Positions 1 to 6,686 of a DNA stretch of 23,260 bases are shown piece after piece (the first letter of the stretch is position 1; every line of letters begins with the position of its first letter). Below the pieces are notes generated by a model that was not told the DNA's origin, did not search any database, and worked only from the letters and a program-made list of their open reading frames with translations. The translations under genes were made by a program, and so were the position numbers. The DNA comes from an uncultured Clostridia bacterium. GTDB lineage: Bacteria > Bacillota > Clostridia > Oscillospirales > Acutalibacteraceae. Where the stretch lies: positions 1 through 23,260 of the forward strand of contig CALEIS010000021.1 in NCBI GenBank assembly GCA_937877675.1, in the 5' to 3' direction.

Positions 1-709
1 ATGTAATACCATCTGTAATCACATTTGCAACAAGGCAGAATTTAAGAGCATTATCTTCCAATTCACCTGAATGAATAATTGTATTGTTTTCGTACTTTGC
101 TTTTCCATGTGCAGAAGAAATTCTAAACTCAGTATTTAATTTCTCACCTGTTCTTTTAATACGAATTACACCACATTTATCAGGATATGATACAAAGAAC
201 ACTTTATCATCATGAAACTTCTTTGTGAATCCCATTTTGGCATCATAGGAAACAGTGCAAACACCATTATTCATATTAAGTTCACGATAATAGTTAGATT
301 CACTACGAATTCCAACAAAATCAAAGTCAAGAGTACCCCAACAACGATAACCACCATAGCCATCATAAACACCTACAAGTTTTTCACAAAGGTCGTGTGC
401 AAGTTTGTCGTCACCATTTGTAAATGCAGTATATATTTCCTTATAATAATCAACAGGTAATTTGCCGTCTTTATCGGGAGTTGTGATATTACCACCACAA
501 TAATCAGGTCTCTTTGGTGATGGACCACCTGCCCAAAGGGTTTTATGGTTAAGGACGATTTTATCGTTTTTAATATTACCAATTACACCCATACCAAGAC
601 TACCATTACCGATTGGTAACGATGTCTGCTCCCAAAGATTTTCAAAGCCACGCCAATAGGCTTTCTTAAGTTTCATTTTTGATGGAGGTTTGTTATAAAA
701 AAGTTTCAT
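1..709 (-). CDS. GH95-family alpha-L-fucosidase, N-terminal part (runs off the window)
   Basis: The first 236 codons of a larger protein are visible; the 3' part lies beyond base 1. Near residues 20-55 it has the GH95/GH65-like N-terminal signature LPIGNGSLGMGVIG, followed by LNHKTLWAGGP, the usual start of the beta-sandwich domain in this family. GH95 enzymes are mostly alpha-1,2-L-fucosidases, with some alpha-L-galactosidases, acting by inversion. The catalytic residues lie in the missing (alpha/alpha)6 barrel, so activity cannot be judged. There is no signal peptide (it starts MKLFYNKPPS), so the enzyme is probably cytoplasmic and acts on imported oligosaccharides. The start is ATG at 709 with AAGGTG six bases upstream, overlapping the stop of the acetyltransferase gene at 719. 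It is the third gene of an operon with a beta-galactosidase, which suggests use of fucosylated galactosides such as mucin, milk or xyloglucan fragments (inference). Confidence 0.85.
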   Translation of the reverse strand, partial: MKLFYNKPPSKMKLKKAYWRGFENLWEQTSLPIGNGSLGMGVIGNIKNDKIVLNHKTLWAGGPSPKRPDYCGGNITTPDKDGKLPVDYYKEIYTAFTNGDDKLAHDLCEKLVGVYDGYGGYRCWGTLDFDFVGIRSESNYYRELNMNNGVCTVSYDAKMGFTKKFHDDKVFFVSYPDKCGVIRIKRTGEKLNTEFRISSAHGKAKYENNTIIHSGELEDNALKFCLVANVITDGIT

Positions 710-718
710 AATAGCACC

Positions 719-1150
719 TTAAAAATTCAAAATCATATCATAATGTGGAATATTCTCTTCGAGATACTCAGGTGTACCGAGTAATGAAAAACCACACTTT
801 TCATAAAAGCCTACTGCATGAGTCTGAGCACCGACACGAACAGTTTTTGCTCCCTCTTCCTTTGCTTTTCTCAAAAGTTCAAGAACAATCTTTTCACCAA
901 GTCCTAAACCACGTTTATCTTTCTTAACGGCAATTCTACCGATTTTAACAGTATCCTCACCATAAGGTATAAATCTACCAGTAGCAACAGGCTCATCATC
1001 AGAAAATATTACAAGGTGTGGCACTTGTAAATCATAGTCGTCAAACTCATTTTCTTCAGGTACTCCCTGCTCATTTACAAAAATTGCAATTCTTAAATCA
1101 CGGAATGAATTATCTATTACTCCCGCAGGAAACCATTTATATTCAATCAT
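719..1150 (-). CDS. GNAT-family N-acetyltransferase (ElaA/YjcF-like)
   Basis: A 143-residue single-domain GNAT protein. It shows the YjcF/ElaA-type N-terminal pattern IFVNEQGVPEENEFDDYD (residues 23-40), a beta4 strand ending GRIAV (71-75), the acetyl-CoA pyrophosphate loop RGLGLG (80-85) and a C-terminal FYEKCGF segment (115-121) typical of motif B. It would transfer an acetyl group from acetyl-CoA to an unidentified small-molecule or amino-group substrate in the cytoplasm. The ATG at 1150 lies 2 nt after the lacZ stop and is preceded by GGAGAG, so translation is likely coupled to lacZ. The next gene (GH95) begins 9 nt after its stop. Its placement between two glycosidases suggests acetylation of a sugar or sugar-derived product, but GNAT genes often sit in unrelated operons, so this is weak inference. 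Confidence 0.85.
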   Translation of the reverse strand: MIEYKWFPAGVIDNSFRDLRIAIFVNEQGVPEENEFDDYDLQVPHLVIFSDDEPVATGRFIPYGEDTVKIGRIAVKKDKRGLGLGEKIVLELLRKAKEEGAKTVRVGAQTHAVGFYEKCGFSLLGTPEYLEENIPHYDMILNF

Positions 1151-1152
1151 AA

Positions 1153-4100
1153 TTACTCTCCTTTGAATGCAAATTTAAAGGTAAGTGCTTTGTTGGTTTT
1201 TACACTATATTTATCAAGTGTATCAGGTCCACAAGTGTTTGTACCTGTACCACGCATAAATCCATCAATATTGAGAACTGTTGAATTTACAAATTCCAAA
1301 TCCTCCTGATGTTTTGCATTATGAAGTGATTTCTGTGTATAGTTATGTGCAGAGAAGCTGAACTTTGGCTCACCATAAACTACAAATGTATTACCAAAAT
1401 CATTTGAAAGTTTAAGATACTTAACAGCACCACAGTTTCCATTGTCCTGTGGCATTACATATGGCTCGTGCATAGCTTCAACAGTTGTTTTCCATACACC
1501 TATATATGCATGGTCTTTAAGGTCACATAGATTTTCCATTTTTTCATCGGAACCTCTACCATAGAACTCAATGTTCTTAAACTGTGAATCAAGTTCAACA
1601 GTTACACCAAAACGCTGAATACTATCACAACCAAATAATGCCTTATCAAGTCTGCATTCTACATCAACAAGTCCGTTACCGAAGATTTTATATACTACAT
1701 CTGCACGGAAATACTTCTTAAAGCCTTTTTTGATAGAGTATGATGCACCAACATGGATATAAACTGATTTATCAACATATCTAAAATCATCAAGAATAAT
1801 GTCTGCATCATGGAGTTTGATAATATCCCATGGCTTTTTGTGACCATAAGAGTCGTTATCAAGAGATGCTCTTACGAGATTAGGAACAAGTCCTTTTTTA
1901 CCAGTAGCAGGATTGATGTTGATAAATTCGCAATTATTCTTCACATAGCTTACAAGTTCACCTGACTTTTTGTCAAATGTTAACTTACCACCATCAAAGT
2001 TGATTGTTACTGATTTTTTATCGTCATCCACGGTATATGTACCTGCAAGTGATAATCCCTTAGTAAATTTTGCCTTATCACTGATTACAGCTTGTTCAAG
2101 AGCACAACGAACATCACCATCATAGTATGCGATATTGATATGACAATCCTTGTCTGCATCAAAGTTATCATAAGGAATTTCGTATGTCTTTGTCTGCATT
2201 GGCTCAATATCAAGTGATAATTCACCTGATTTTACCTCTATACCATTTACAAGTTGAGTCCAAACAGCCTTTAAATATTTGCTGTTTTTGAATCCGTTTG
2301 TATTTCTAAACTCGAAGCATTTACCGCTGATATGCTTGCTTCTTACAGGACGATAAACCGCTTTAATTACATATGCACCTGTGTGAGGTGTTTTATCAGG
2401 ATAAAGCATACCATCTACACAGAAGTTGCTGTCATGCTTTTCTTCGCCGTGGTCACCACCATAGGTATATTGATACTTATACTTATCACTACCATCATGG
2501 AAAACAGCGTGGTCCGCCCATTCCCATACACAACCACCCATAAGACTATCGTGAGCATAAATACTTTCCCAATATTCTTCAACTGCACCAGGACCTACAC
2601 CCATAGCATGAACATATTCACACATAAAATAAGGTTTCTCGTGGTAACGCTTATCCTTATGTTTTTTTGCACCGATTTCTGCAACCTTTTCTTGCTCAGG
2701 ATACATTTCAGAAATAACATCATAAGCAAAACGCTTTGTATGTACAACACTTTCATAATGTACCGGAATTTTTGAGCCACTATTCTTGATATATTCATAA
2801 CAAGAATCCTGACAGTTGTAACCCCATGCTTCATTACCCAATGACCACATTGTGATGCTTGGGTGATTTCTGTCACGGCATACCATACGGCTTACTCTGT
2901 CAACATATCTGCCTTCCCATTTAAGGTCATGGCTGATTGTACAGTTATCACCTGCTGGAGCTTTAATATGCCATGCACCGTGAGTTTCAATATCTGCCTC
3001 GTCAACGATATAGAATCCCATTAAATCTGCAAGAGTCAGAAGTGTTGGGTCAGGTGGATAGTGAGATGTACGGATAGAGTTAATGTTAAGCTTCTTCATA
3101 AGCTCCAATTCTGCCTTAATCTCTTCACCTGTAAGAACATAACCGTTCTTCATATTTGTATCGTGGTGATTAACACCCTTAAACTTAATAGGCACACCAT
3201 TGAAATAGAAAATATCACCTTTTATTTCAACAGTTTTGAAACCTGTAACATTCTTAACATAAGTCTTATTACCATCTGCATCTTCAAATGTAATGAAAAG
3301 GTCATAGGTATATGGCTCTTCTGCATTCCATTCTTTAACATCAAGATTAGGAAAAATGATATTTGATTTTGCCCTTGCATCTGCAGTTTCTTTTACAACA
3401 AGTTTATCCCCATCATAAAGTTCAGCCGTAATTGAGCAATCTTCCTTATTTCCCTTGATATTAAATGAAACAGAAAGTTCGTATTTACCATTTTTCTTTT
3501 CTGTATCCACAACAAAATCATAAAGATATGTTTTTTCAAGTGTTGTAAGAAGAACATCACGGAAAATTCCGTTTTCACGGAACATATCCTGACATTCAAG
3601 GTATGTACCTGTTGACCATTTACTTACAACAGCAAGGATTTCATTTTCACCCTCAACAAGGTACTTTGAAATGTTGAATTCTGCAGAGTTATGTGCACCT
3701 TCGCTATAACCTACAAATTCACCATTGACATAGAGGTCAAGAGAAGAAATAACACCCATAAAAGTGAGAATATACACTTTATCAAGATTATCAATATTGA
3801 TAAATTTTCTATAAACACCCATTGGAACTTCTTCAGGAATTCCAGGATAAAGCTTTGCATTAAATTCGTAACGAGTGTTGAGATAGCAAGGCTCACGATA
3901 GCCAGTTCTCTGCCAAGTAGAAGGAACCATTACCTTATCAAACTGAACTCTGTCTGTATAGAATTCTTTTGGAATAAGCATATCCTTATCATAATATTTA
4001 AAATCCCATTCTCCATTGAGAAGAGTTACCATACTACTGTTATAGCGCTCTGTAAGAACATTTTGTTCACAGAGTTTCTCTTTTGAAGCATAAGGAATGA

Positions 4101-4179
4101 AATATGCACGTGGAGAAAGTTTATTGATTTCAGCAACATTAAAATCTCTGAAATTAGTTGTGTTGATTGTGTATTTCAT
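1153..4179 (-). CDS. lacZ: beta-galactosidase, GH2 (LacZ type)
   Basis: A 1008-residue protein, close to the 1023 of E. coli LacZ, with the GH2 layout: sugar-binding domain (about 40-215), immunoglobulin-like domain (215-325), TIM barrel (325-610) and C-terminal beta-sandwich domains (about 720-1008). The barrel start GVNHHDTN (335-342) and INSIRTSHYPPDP (366-378) are characteristic. The acid/base is E450 in WSLGNEAWG and the nucleophile E521 in FMCEYVHAMG. It hydrolyses terminal beta-D-galactosides such as lactose or N-acetyllactosamine. No signal peptide is visible, so it is cytoplasmic. A strong GGAGGT site lies 7 nt before the ATG. It is the first gene of an operon with the GNAT and GH95 genes, and the upstream dyad at 4204-4220 may carry local regulation. 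Other GH2 beta-galactosidase specificities cannot be excluded, but the two catalytic motifs fit LacZ closely. Confidence 0.96.
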   Translation of the reverse strand: MKYTINTTNFRDFNVAEINKLSPRAYFIPYASKEKLCEQNVLTERYNSSMVTLLNGEWDFKYYDKDMLIPKEFYTDRVQFDKVMVPSTWQRTGYREPCYLNTRYEFNAKLYPGIPEEVPMGVYRKFINIDNLDKVYILTFMGVISSLDLYVNGEFVGYSEGAHNSAEFNISKYLVEGENEILAVVSKWSTGTYLECQDMFRENGIFRDVLLTTLEKTYLYDFVVDTEKKNGKYELSVSFNIKGNKEDCSITAELYDGDKLVVKETADARAKSNIIFPNLDVKEWNAEEPYTYDLFITFEDADGNKTYVKNVTGFKTVEIKGDIFYFNGVPIKFKGVNHHDTNMKNGYVLTGEEIKAELELMKKLNINSIRTSHYPPDPTLLTLADLMGFYIVDEADIETHGAWHIKAPAGDNCTISHDLKWEGRYVDRVSRMVCRDRNHPSITMWSLGNEAWGYNCQDSCYEYIKNSGSKIPVHYESVVHTKRFAYDVISEMYPEQEKVAEIGAKKHKDKRYHEKPYFMCEYVHAMGVGPGAVEEYWESIYAHDSLMGGCVWEWADHAVFHDGSDKYKYQYTYGGDHGEEKHDSNFCVDGMLYPDKTPHTGAYVIKAVYRPVRSKHISGKCFEFRNTNGFKNSKYLKAVWTQLVNGIEVKSGELSLDIEPMQTKTYEIPYDNFDADKDCHINIAYYDGDVRCALEQAVISDKAKFTKGLSLAGTYTVDDDKKSVTINFDGGKLTFDKKSGELVSYVKNNCEFININPATGKKGLVPNLVRASLDNDSYGHKKPWDIIKLHDADIILDDFRYVDKSVYIHVGASYSIKKGFKKYFRADVVYKIFGNGLVDVECRLDKALFGCDSIQRFGVTVELDSQFKNIEFYGRGSDEKMENLCDLKDHAYIGVWKTTVEAMHEPYVMPQDNGNCGAVKYLKLSNDFGNTFVVYGEPKFSFSAHNYTQKSLHNAKHQEDLEFVNSTVLNIDGFMRGTGTNTCGPDTLDKYSVKTNKALTFKFAFKGE

Positions 4180-4203
4180 AAAAAGACCTCCGTCTTATAT
4201 ATA

Positions 4204-4223
4204 GATAAAATTAGTTTATCATA
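4204..4223 (-). promoter_or_regulatory. possible lacZ operator/-10 region
   Basis: In the 115-nt gap before lacZ an inverted repeat GATAAA-N5-TTTATC (4204-4220) overlaps a TATGAT hexamer (minus strand, 4218-4223). The only -35-like sequences upstream (TTGTTG or TTGTAA) are poorly spaced. A repressor site over the start of this sugar operon would make sense, but the dyad is short and AT-rich, so this is a weak call. Confidence 0.25.
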
Positions 4224-4242
4224 TAAAGTAAAAATTTACAAC

Positions 4243-4281
4243 AAAAAAACCAAAGATATTGACTAAACAATTTCTTTGGTT
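4243..4281 (-). terminator. terminator of the antiporter gene
   Basis: On the minus strand, AACCAAAGA (4281-4273) pairs with TCTTTGGTT (4256-4248) around a 16-nt loop and is followed by seven T residues (4249-4243). It begins 14 nt after the antiporter stop codon and separates that gene from lacZ. Confidence 0.8.
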
Positions 4282-4294
4282 TATGTATATTATA

Positions 4295-5566
4295 TTATGA
4301 TTTTGTATTTTCGATTCTTGCGCTGACCTTGCCTTCTGGTTTGATTTCTCCTGCTTTTTGGAGTGAAACCTTTGTAAGGAATGGACCAACAAGTTCATAT
4401 ATAAGAACAGCAAAAAGTGTAATATTTGCGACAATCAATCCTTGTGGGCCTAACTCTTCTGCTTTGATTGCCATACCAAGAGCAACACCAGCCTGTGGGA
4501 AGAGAGTAATACCTAAATATTTAACAATGTTCTTGTCACATTTTGTAGCCTTGGCACTGATTGATGCACCAAAATATTTACCAACACAACGAGAAAGGAT
4601 ATAAACAAAACCGATAATCACAATTCCTATGTCTTTGAATGTTGATAATTCAAGTTCTGCACCGCTGATTACAAAGAATAGGATTAAAACAGGTGCTGTC
4701 CATCTGTCAACTCTGTCCATAAGTTCTTCAGAGAAATCACAAATGTTACAGAATACTGTTCCAAGCATCATACAAGCCAATAATGATGAGAATGCTATGT
4801 GTATTCCGCCAATTTCAAATTTAAGCATTGATAAGGATACTGTAAGGAATACAAATGTTACAGACATTGCAAGTCGTTTTGACCTTGAATGGAAAAACTT
4901 TTCAAAGAATGTGAATAAGTATCCCATAACTGCACCCAACACAAGAGAAAGTACAACCTCAAGAAGTGGTTCAACCACAATCGAGATAATGTCAGGGCTA
5001 CCAACAATAAGAGCCTTTGCCACGCCAAATGAAACAGCAAAAATCATCAAACCTACAGCATCATCAAGAGCAACTATTGGAAGAAGAAGACTTGTAAGAG
5101 GTCCTTTTGCCTTATACTGTTTAACAACCATCAAAGTTGCCGCAGGAGCAGTTGCAGTTGCAACAGCGCCAAGTGTTATTGCAGCAGGCAATGATAATTT
5201 ATCAGGTGCAATAAGATGCACACCAATCAACACAACATCAACGATTAAGCATGTTGCCAAAGCCTGAAAAATACCGATTACAGTAGCCTGTTTACCAATT
5301 TGCTTAAGCTGTGAAAGTCTAAATTCATTACCAATTGAAAATGCAATAAATCCAAGTGCTACGTCCGGAATAACATCATAGGCATCAATATTTTCCATAC
5401 TGGTAAAACCTAAGCCATTAATTCCAAATGAGCCAAGGAAATAAGGTCCTATGAGAATACCTGCCACAAGGTAAGCTGTAACAGCAGGAAGTTGTAATAA
5501 TTTTGCAACACGGGACAACATAAGTCCTGCAAATAATGCAACGGACAAGCAAAGTAAAGTTTCCAT
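4295..5566 (-). CDS. cation/proton antiporter, CPA2 (Kef/NapA-like) membrane domain only
   Basis: A 423-residue polytopic membrane protein with the Na_H_Exchanger fold: the start VALFAGLMLSRVAKLLQLP, then LVAGILIGPY (33-42), GFIAFSIGNEF (72-82), the ATATAPA segment (136-142) and the paired aspartates D168-D169 in VALDDAVGLM. The double Asp marks the CPA2 class, in which it is linked to proton-coupled, often electrogenic, Na+ or K+ exchange. About 12 hydrophobic segments fill residues 1-400, ending in a short polar tail. There is no C-terminal TrkA/RCK domain, so it lacks the nucleotide gating of KefB/C and is nearer to NapA or GerN types. GerN-type exchangers act in spore germination in some Bacilli; nothing here shows that role. 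It starts at ATG 5566 after GAGGCG and is monocistronic, between two terminators. The transported ion is unknown. Confidence 0.88.
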   Translation of the reverse strand: METLLCLSVALFAGLMLSRVAKLLQLPAVTAYLVAGILIGPYFLGSFGINGLGFTSMENIDAYDVIPDVALGFIAFSIGNEFRLSQLKQIGKQATVIGIFQALATCLIVDVVLIGVHLIAPDKLSLPAAITLGAVATATAPAATLMVVKQYKAKGPLTSLLLPIVALDDAVGLMIFAVSFGVAKALIVGSPDIISIVVEPLLEVVLSLVLGAVMGYLFTFFEKFFHSRSKRLAMSVTFVFLTVSLSMLKFEIGGIHIAFSSLLACMMLGTVFCNICDFSEELMDRVDRWTAPVLILFFVISGAELELSTFKDIGIVIIGFVYILSRCVGKYFGASISAKATKCDKNIVKYLGITLFPQAGVALGMAIKAEELGPQGLIVANITLFAVLIYELVGPFLTKVSLQKAGEIKPEGKVSARIENTKS

Positions 5567-5604
5567 TTTTTTCGCCTCTAAATATTTATAATCAAACGCC
5601 TAAC

Positions 5605-5633
5605 ATTTTAGCACCACAACTTAAAATATTCAA
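5605..5633 (-). promoter_or_regulatory. putative sigma-A promoter of the antiporter gene
   Basis: Minus strand TTGAAT (5633-5628), 17-nt spacer, TAAAAT (5610-5605), about 40 nt before the ATG. The -35 matches 4 of 6 positions and the -10 matches 5 of 6. The spacing is optimal and no better candidate was found in this gap. Confidence 0.45.
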
Positions 5634-5651
5634 TATTCAAAATGACAATTT

Positions 5652-5683
5652 AATTGACACTTCAAAATATTTATTTGTCAATT
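5652..5683. repeat. inverted repeat AATTGACA/TGTCAATT upstream of the antiporter gene
   Basis: AATTGACA (5652-5659) and TGTCAATT (5676-5683) form 8-bp perfect arms 16 nt apart; a further TGACAATT starts at 5643. The repeat sits just upstream of the proposed antiporter promoter. It could be an operator or a chance feature of AT-rich DNA. Confidence 0.35.
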
Positions 5684-5730
5684 TTGCTAATGGTGTATAA
5701 TTAATGAATAATAAAACTAATTCATATAGA

Positions 5731-5755
5731 AAAAAAGGTGCAATTGCACCCTTTT
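5731..5755 (-). terminator. terminator of the lipoprotein gene
   Basis: GGTGC-AATT-GCACC (5737-5750) is a perfect hairpin. On the minus strand, A residues precede it and six to seven T residues follow it (5736-5731). It begins 11 nt after the stop codon of the lipoprotein gene and is the best rho-independent terminator in the region. Confidence 0.85.
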
Positions 5756-5766
5756 AAATGTCTGTT

Positions 5767-6165
5767 CTATTCATTATTTTGACGGTAGAATTTGTTTCCG
5801 GATGTTAAAATATAGGTTCCGTTTTCATCTTCATGCATAAACACCGAAAAAACGGGAGTGCCTAAAGGCGATGTATATAGATAGCAATTCATATCTTCAT
5901 TATATGACCAGATGATTTCGTCAGCATCTCCTTCTGGAACCGTATCTATTATAACACCAGTATAATCACTGTTAAATGTAATTGTAGCACCATTATATTC
6001 CCAAGTGCCAAGAATAGCTTTTTCAGCCTTTGATTTTTCTTCACTTGTAGTTACAAGGTTATTTTCCGTTTTTTCTTCTGTATTTTCCTTGCCTTGACTA
6101 TTATTACAAGCAACAAGGGATATACAAATAACTGAGACCAAAAGTAATGCAATAATCTTTTTCAT
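5767..6165 (-). CDS. small secreted lipoprotein, lipocalin-like fold possible
   Basis: 132 residues from ATG 6165. The signal peptide is KK followed by a hydrophobic stretch and the lipobox LVAC, with C20 the expected lipidated cysteine, so the mature protein should be anchored on the outer face of the membrane. A charged, low-complexity linker (about 21-50, rich in E, K, T and N) precedes a compact beta-rich domain beginning ILGTWEYNGATITF and ending GNKFYRQN. The LGTWxxxG...TF pattern is common to small lipocalin-like extracellular domains, but no family is firmly recognised. An in-frame TTG at 6171 would add two residues; the ATG is preferred because GTAGG lies six bases upstream of it and is too close to the TTG. 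It has its own terminator and probably its own promoter. Ligand and role are unknown. Confidence 0.75.
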   Translation of the reverse strand: MKKIIALLLVSVICISLVACNNSQGKENTEEKTENNLVTTSEEKSKAEKAILGTWEYNGATITFNSDYTGVIIDTVPEGDADEIIWSYNEDMNCYLYTSPLGTPVFSVFMHEDENGTYILTSGNKFYRQNNE

Positions 6166-6184
6166 ATACAACCTACCCCTTTAC

Positions 6185-6190
6185 ATTATA
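6185..6190 (-). promoter_or_regulatory. putative -10 box of the lipoprotein gene
   Basis: A perfect TATAAT on the minus strand, 20 nt before the ATG, lies in a very AT-rich stretch right after the upstream terminator. The matching -35 region (TTTATG at 17 nt) is poor and the implied leader is only about 12 nt, so confidence is low. Confidence 0.35.
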
Positions 6191-6230
6191 CAGTAAATAA
6201 ACAATAACATAAAATATAAATAATTACAAT

Positions 6231-6268
6231 AAAAATAGAGAAACCGCAAATGCGATTCCTCTATTTTT
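6231..6268 (-). terminator. terminator-like hairpin after the tRNA remnant
   Basis: AAAAATAGAG (6231-6240) pairs perfectly with CTCTATTTTT (6259-6268), with an inner CGC-AAAT-GCG stem. A/T tracts on both sides make it active-looking on either strand. It follows the truncated tRNA-Leu 3' end just as 6447-6488 follows the intact tRNA. Confidence 0.65.
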
Positions 6269-6323
6269 GGTGCTGGTGACCGGACTTGACCATCTGCTAT
6301 GGCTTACGCCTAGCATACTGTTT
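6265..6323 (-). pseudogene. tRNA-Leu remnant (3' end retained, middle lost)
   Basis: Bases 6264-6289 repeat without mismatch the 3' end of the intact tRNA-Leu and the T tract beyond it (6484-6509), including the encoded CCA and part of the T loop. The match stops abruptly in the T arm. A second shared block, AGCATACTGTTT, occurs at 6312-6323 and again beside the 5' end of the intact tRNA (6572-6583). The two blocks are 22 nt apart here against 62 nt at the intact locus, so the D, anticodon and variable arms are gone. It cannot be a working tRNA. It may be a decayed tandem tRNA copy or an attachment-site scar (inference). Confidence 0.55.
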
Positions 6324-6432
6324 CGCTTGGCGACCCAATTCCTTACAGAATTCGGTACCCGCCAATCGACTTGTGCTAAAAATGATTCACTGAATCATTT
6401 TCTTAACGCACAAACCCAAGGGTTCAAGTCCG
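6281..6432. repeat. three-hairpin structured element closed by a tRNA T-loop-like inverted repeat
   Basis: The ends CGGACTTGACC (6281-6291) and GGTTCAAGTCCG (6421-6432) are complementary apart from one extra T. Inside are three consecutive hairpins: GCTAtGGC-TTAC-GCC-TAGC (6296-6314); TTGGCG/CGCCAA (6327-6332, 6360-6365) with an inner AATTC/GAATT pairing; and TTGTGC/GCACAA (6371-6376, 6408-6413) with an inner 11-bp arm AAAATGATTCA and its complement (6379-6401). A closing stem plus three arms gives a cloverleaf-like layout of about 150 nt. No conserved protein reading is apparent. It may be a dispersed miniature repeat or an RNA element; its family is not recognised. Confidence 0.55.
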
Positions 6433-6446
6433 TTATTCCAAAAACT

Positions 6447-6488
6447 AAAAAAACGGAACCACACTCTACGAGTGCAATTCCGTTTTTT
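6447..6488 (-). terminator. terminator of tRNA-Leu
   Basis: AAAAAACGGAA (6448-6458) pairs with TTCCGTTTTTT (6478-6488), and an inner CACTC-TAC-GAGTG stem caps it. It starts at the tRNA CCA end and has a minus-strand run of seven T residues at 6453-6447. Confidence 0.85.
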
Positions 6489-6574
6489 GGTGCTGGTGAC
6501 CGGACTTGAACCGGTACGGTATTGCTACCGAGGGATTTTAAGTCCCTTGCGTCTGCCGATTTCGCCACACCAGC
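6488..6574 (-). tRNA. tRNA-Leu (anticodon UAA)
   Basis: An 87-nt class II tRNA. The acceptor stem GCTGGTG/CACCAGC is perfect, with discriminator A and an encoded CCA. The anticodon loop ACTTAAAAT within the stem GGGA/TCCC gives anticodon TAA, reading UUA leucine codons (and UUG by wobble). A long variable arm (CGGTAGCAATACCG) and the T arm CCGG-TTCAAGT-CCGG confirm the leucine type. Spurious reading frames cross it on the plus strand. Confidence 0.97.
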
Positions 6575-6596
6575 ATACTGTTTTAACAGCCTTATT

Positions 6597-6625
6597 ATTA
6601 TATATTATGATTTTCAAAATGTCAA
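6597..6625 (-). promoter_or_regulatory. sigma-A promoter of tRNA-Leu
   Basis: Minus strand TTGACA (6625-6620), exactly 17 nt, TATAAT (6602-6597): full consensus in both hexamers with ideal spacing. The start would fall near 6590, about 16 nt before the mature tRNA 5' end. Confidence 0.9.
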
Positions 6626-6649
6626 TATAAGAATGAAAAGTTTTGAAAT

Positions 6650-6680
6650 AAAAACATTCGACGGGGCCAATGCCCCGTCG
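6650..6680 (-). terminator. terminator of the GH13 gene
   Basis: CGACGGGGC (6659-6667) and GCCCCGTCG (6672-6680) form a 9-bp GC-rich stem with a 4-nt loop, followed on the minus strand by AATG and five T residues. It begins 6 nt after the GH13 stop codon. Confidence 0.85.
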
Positions 6681-6686
6681 TTTATG

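Noticed and set aside
4629..5267. 212-codon plus-strand frame opposite the antiporter
   Set aside because: Serine- and threonine-rich composition typical of the antisense of a hydrophobic membrane gene; no ribosome binding site and the minus-strand product is a clear family member.
6281..6432. Group I intron or intact second tRNA in the structured element
   Set aside because: Far too short for a group I intron. No tRNA body flanks it, and the plus-strand T-loop-like end lacks a matching acceptor stem.
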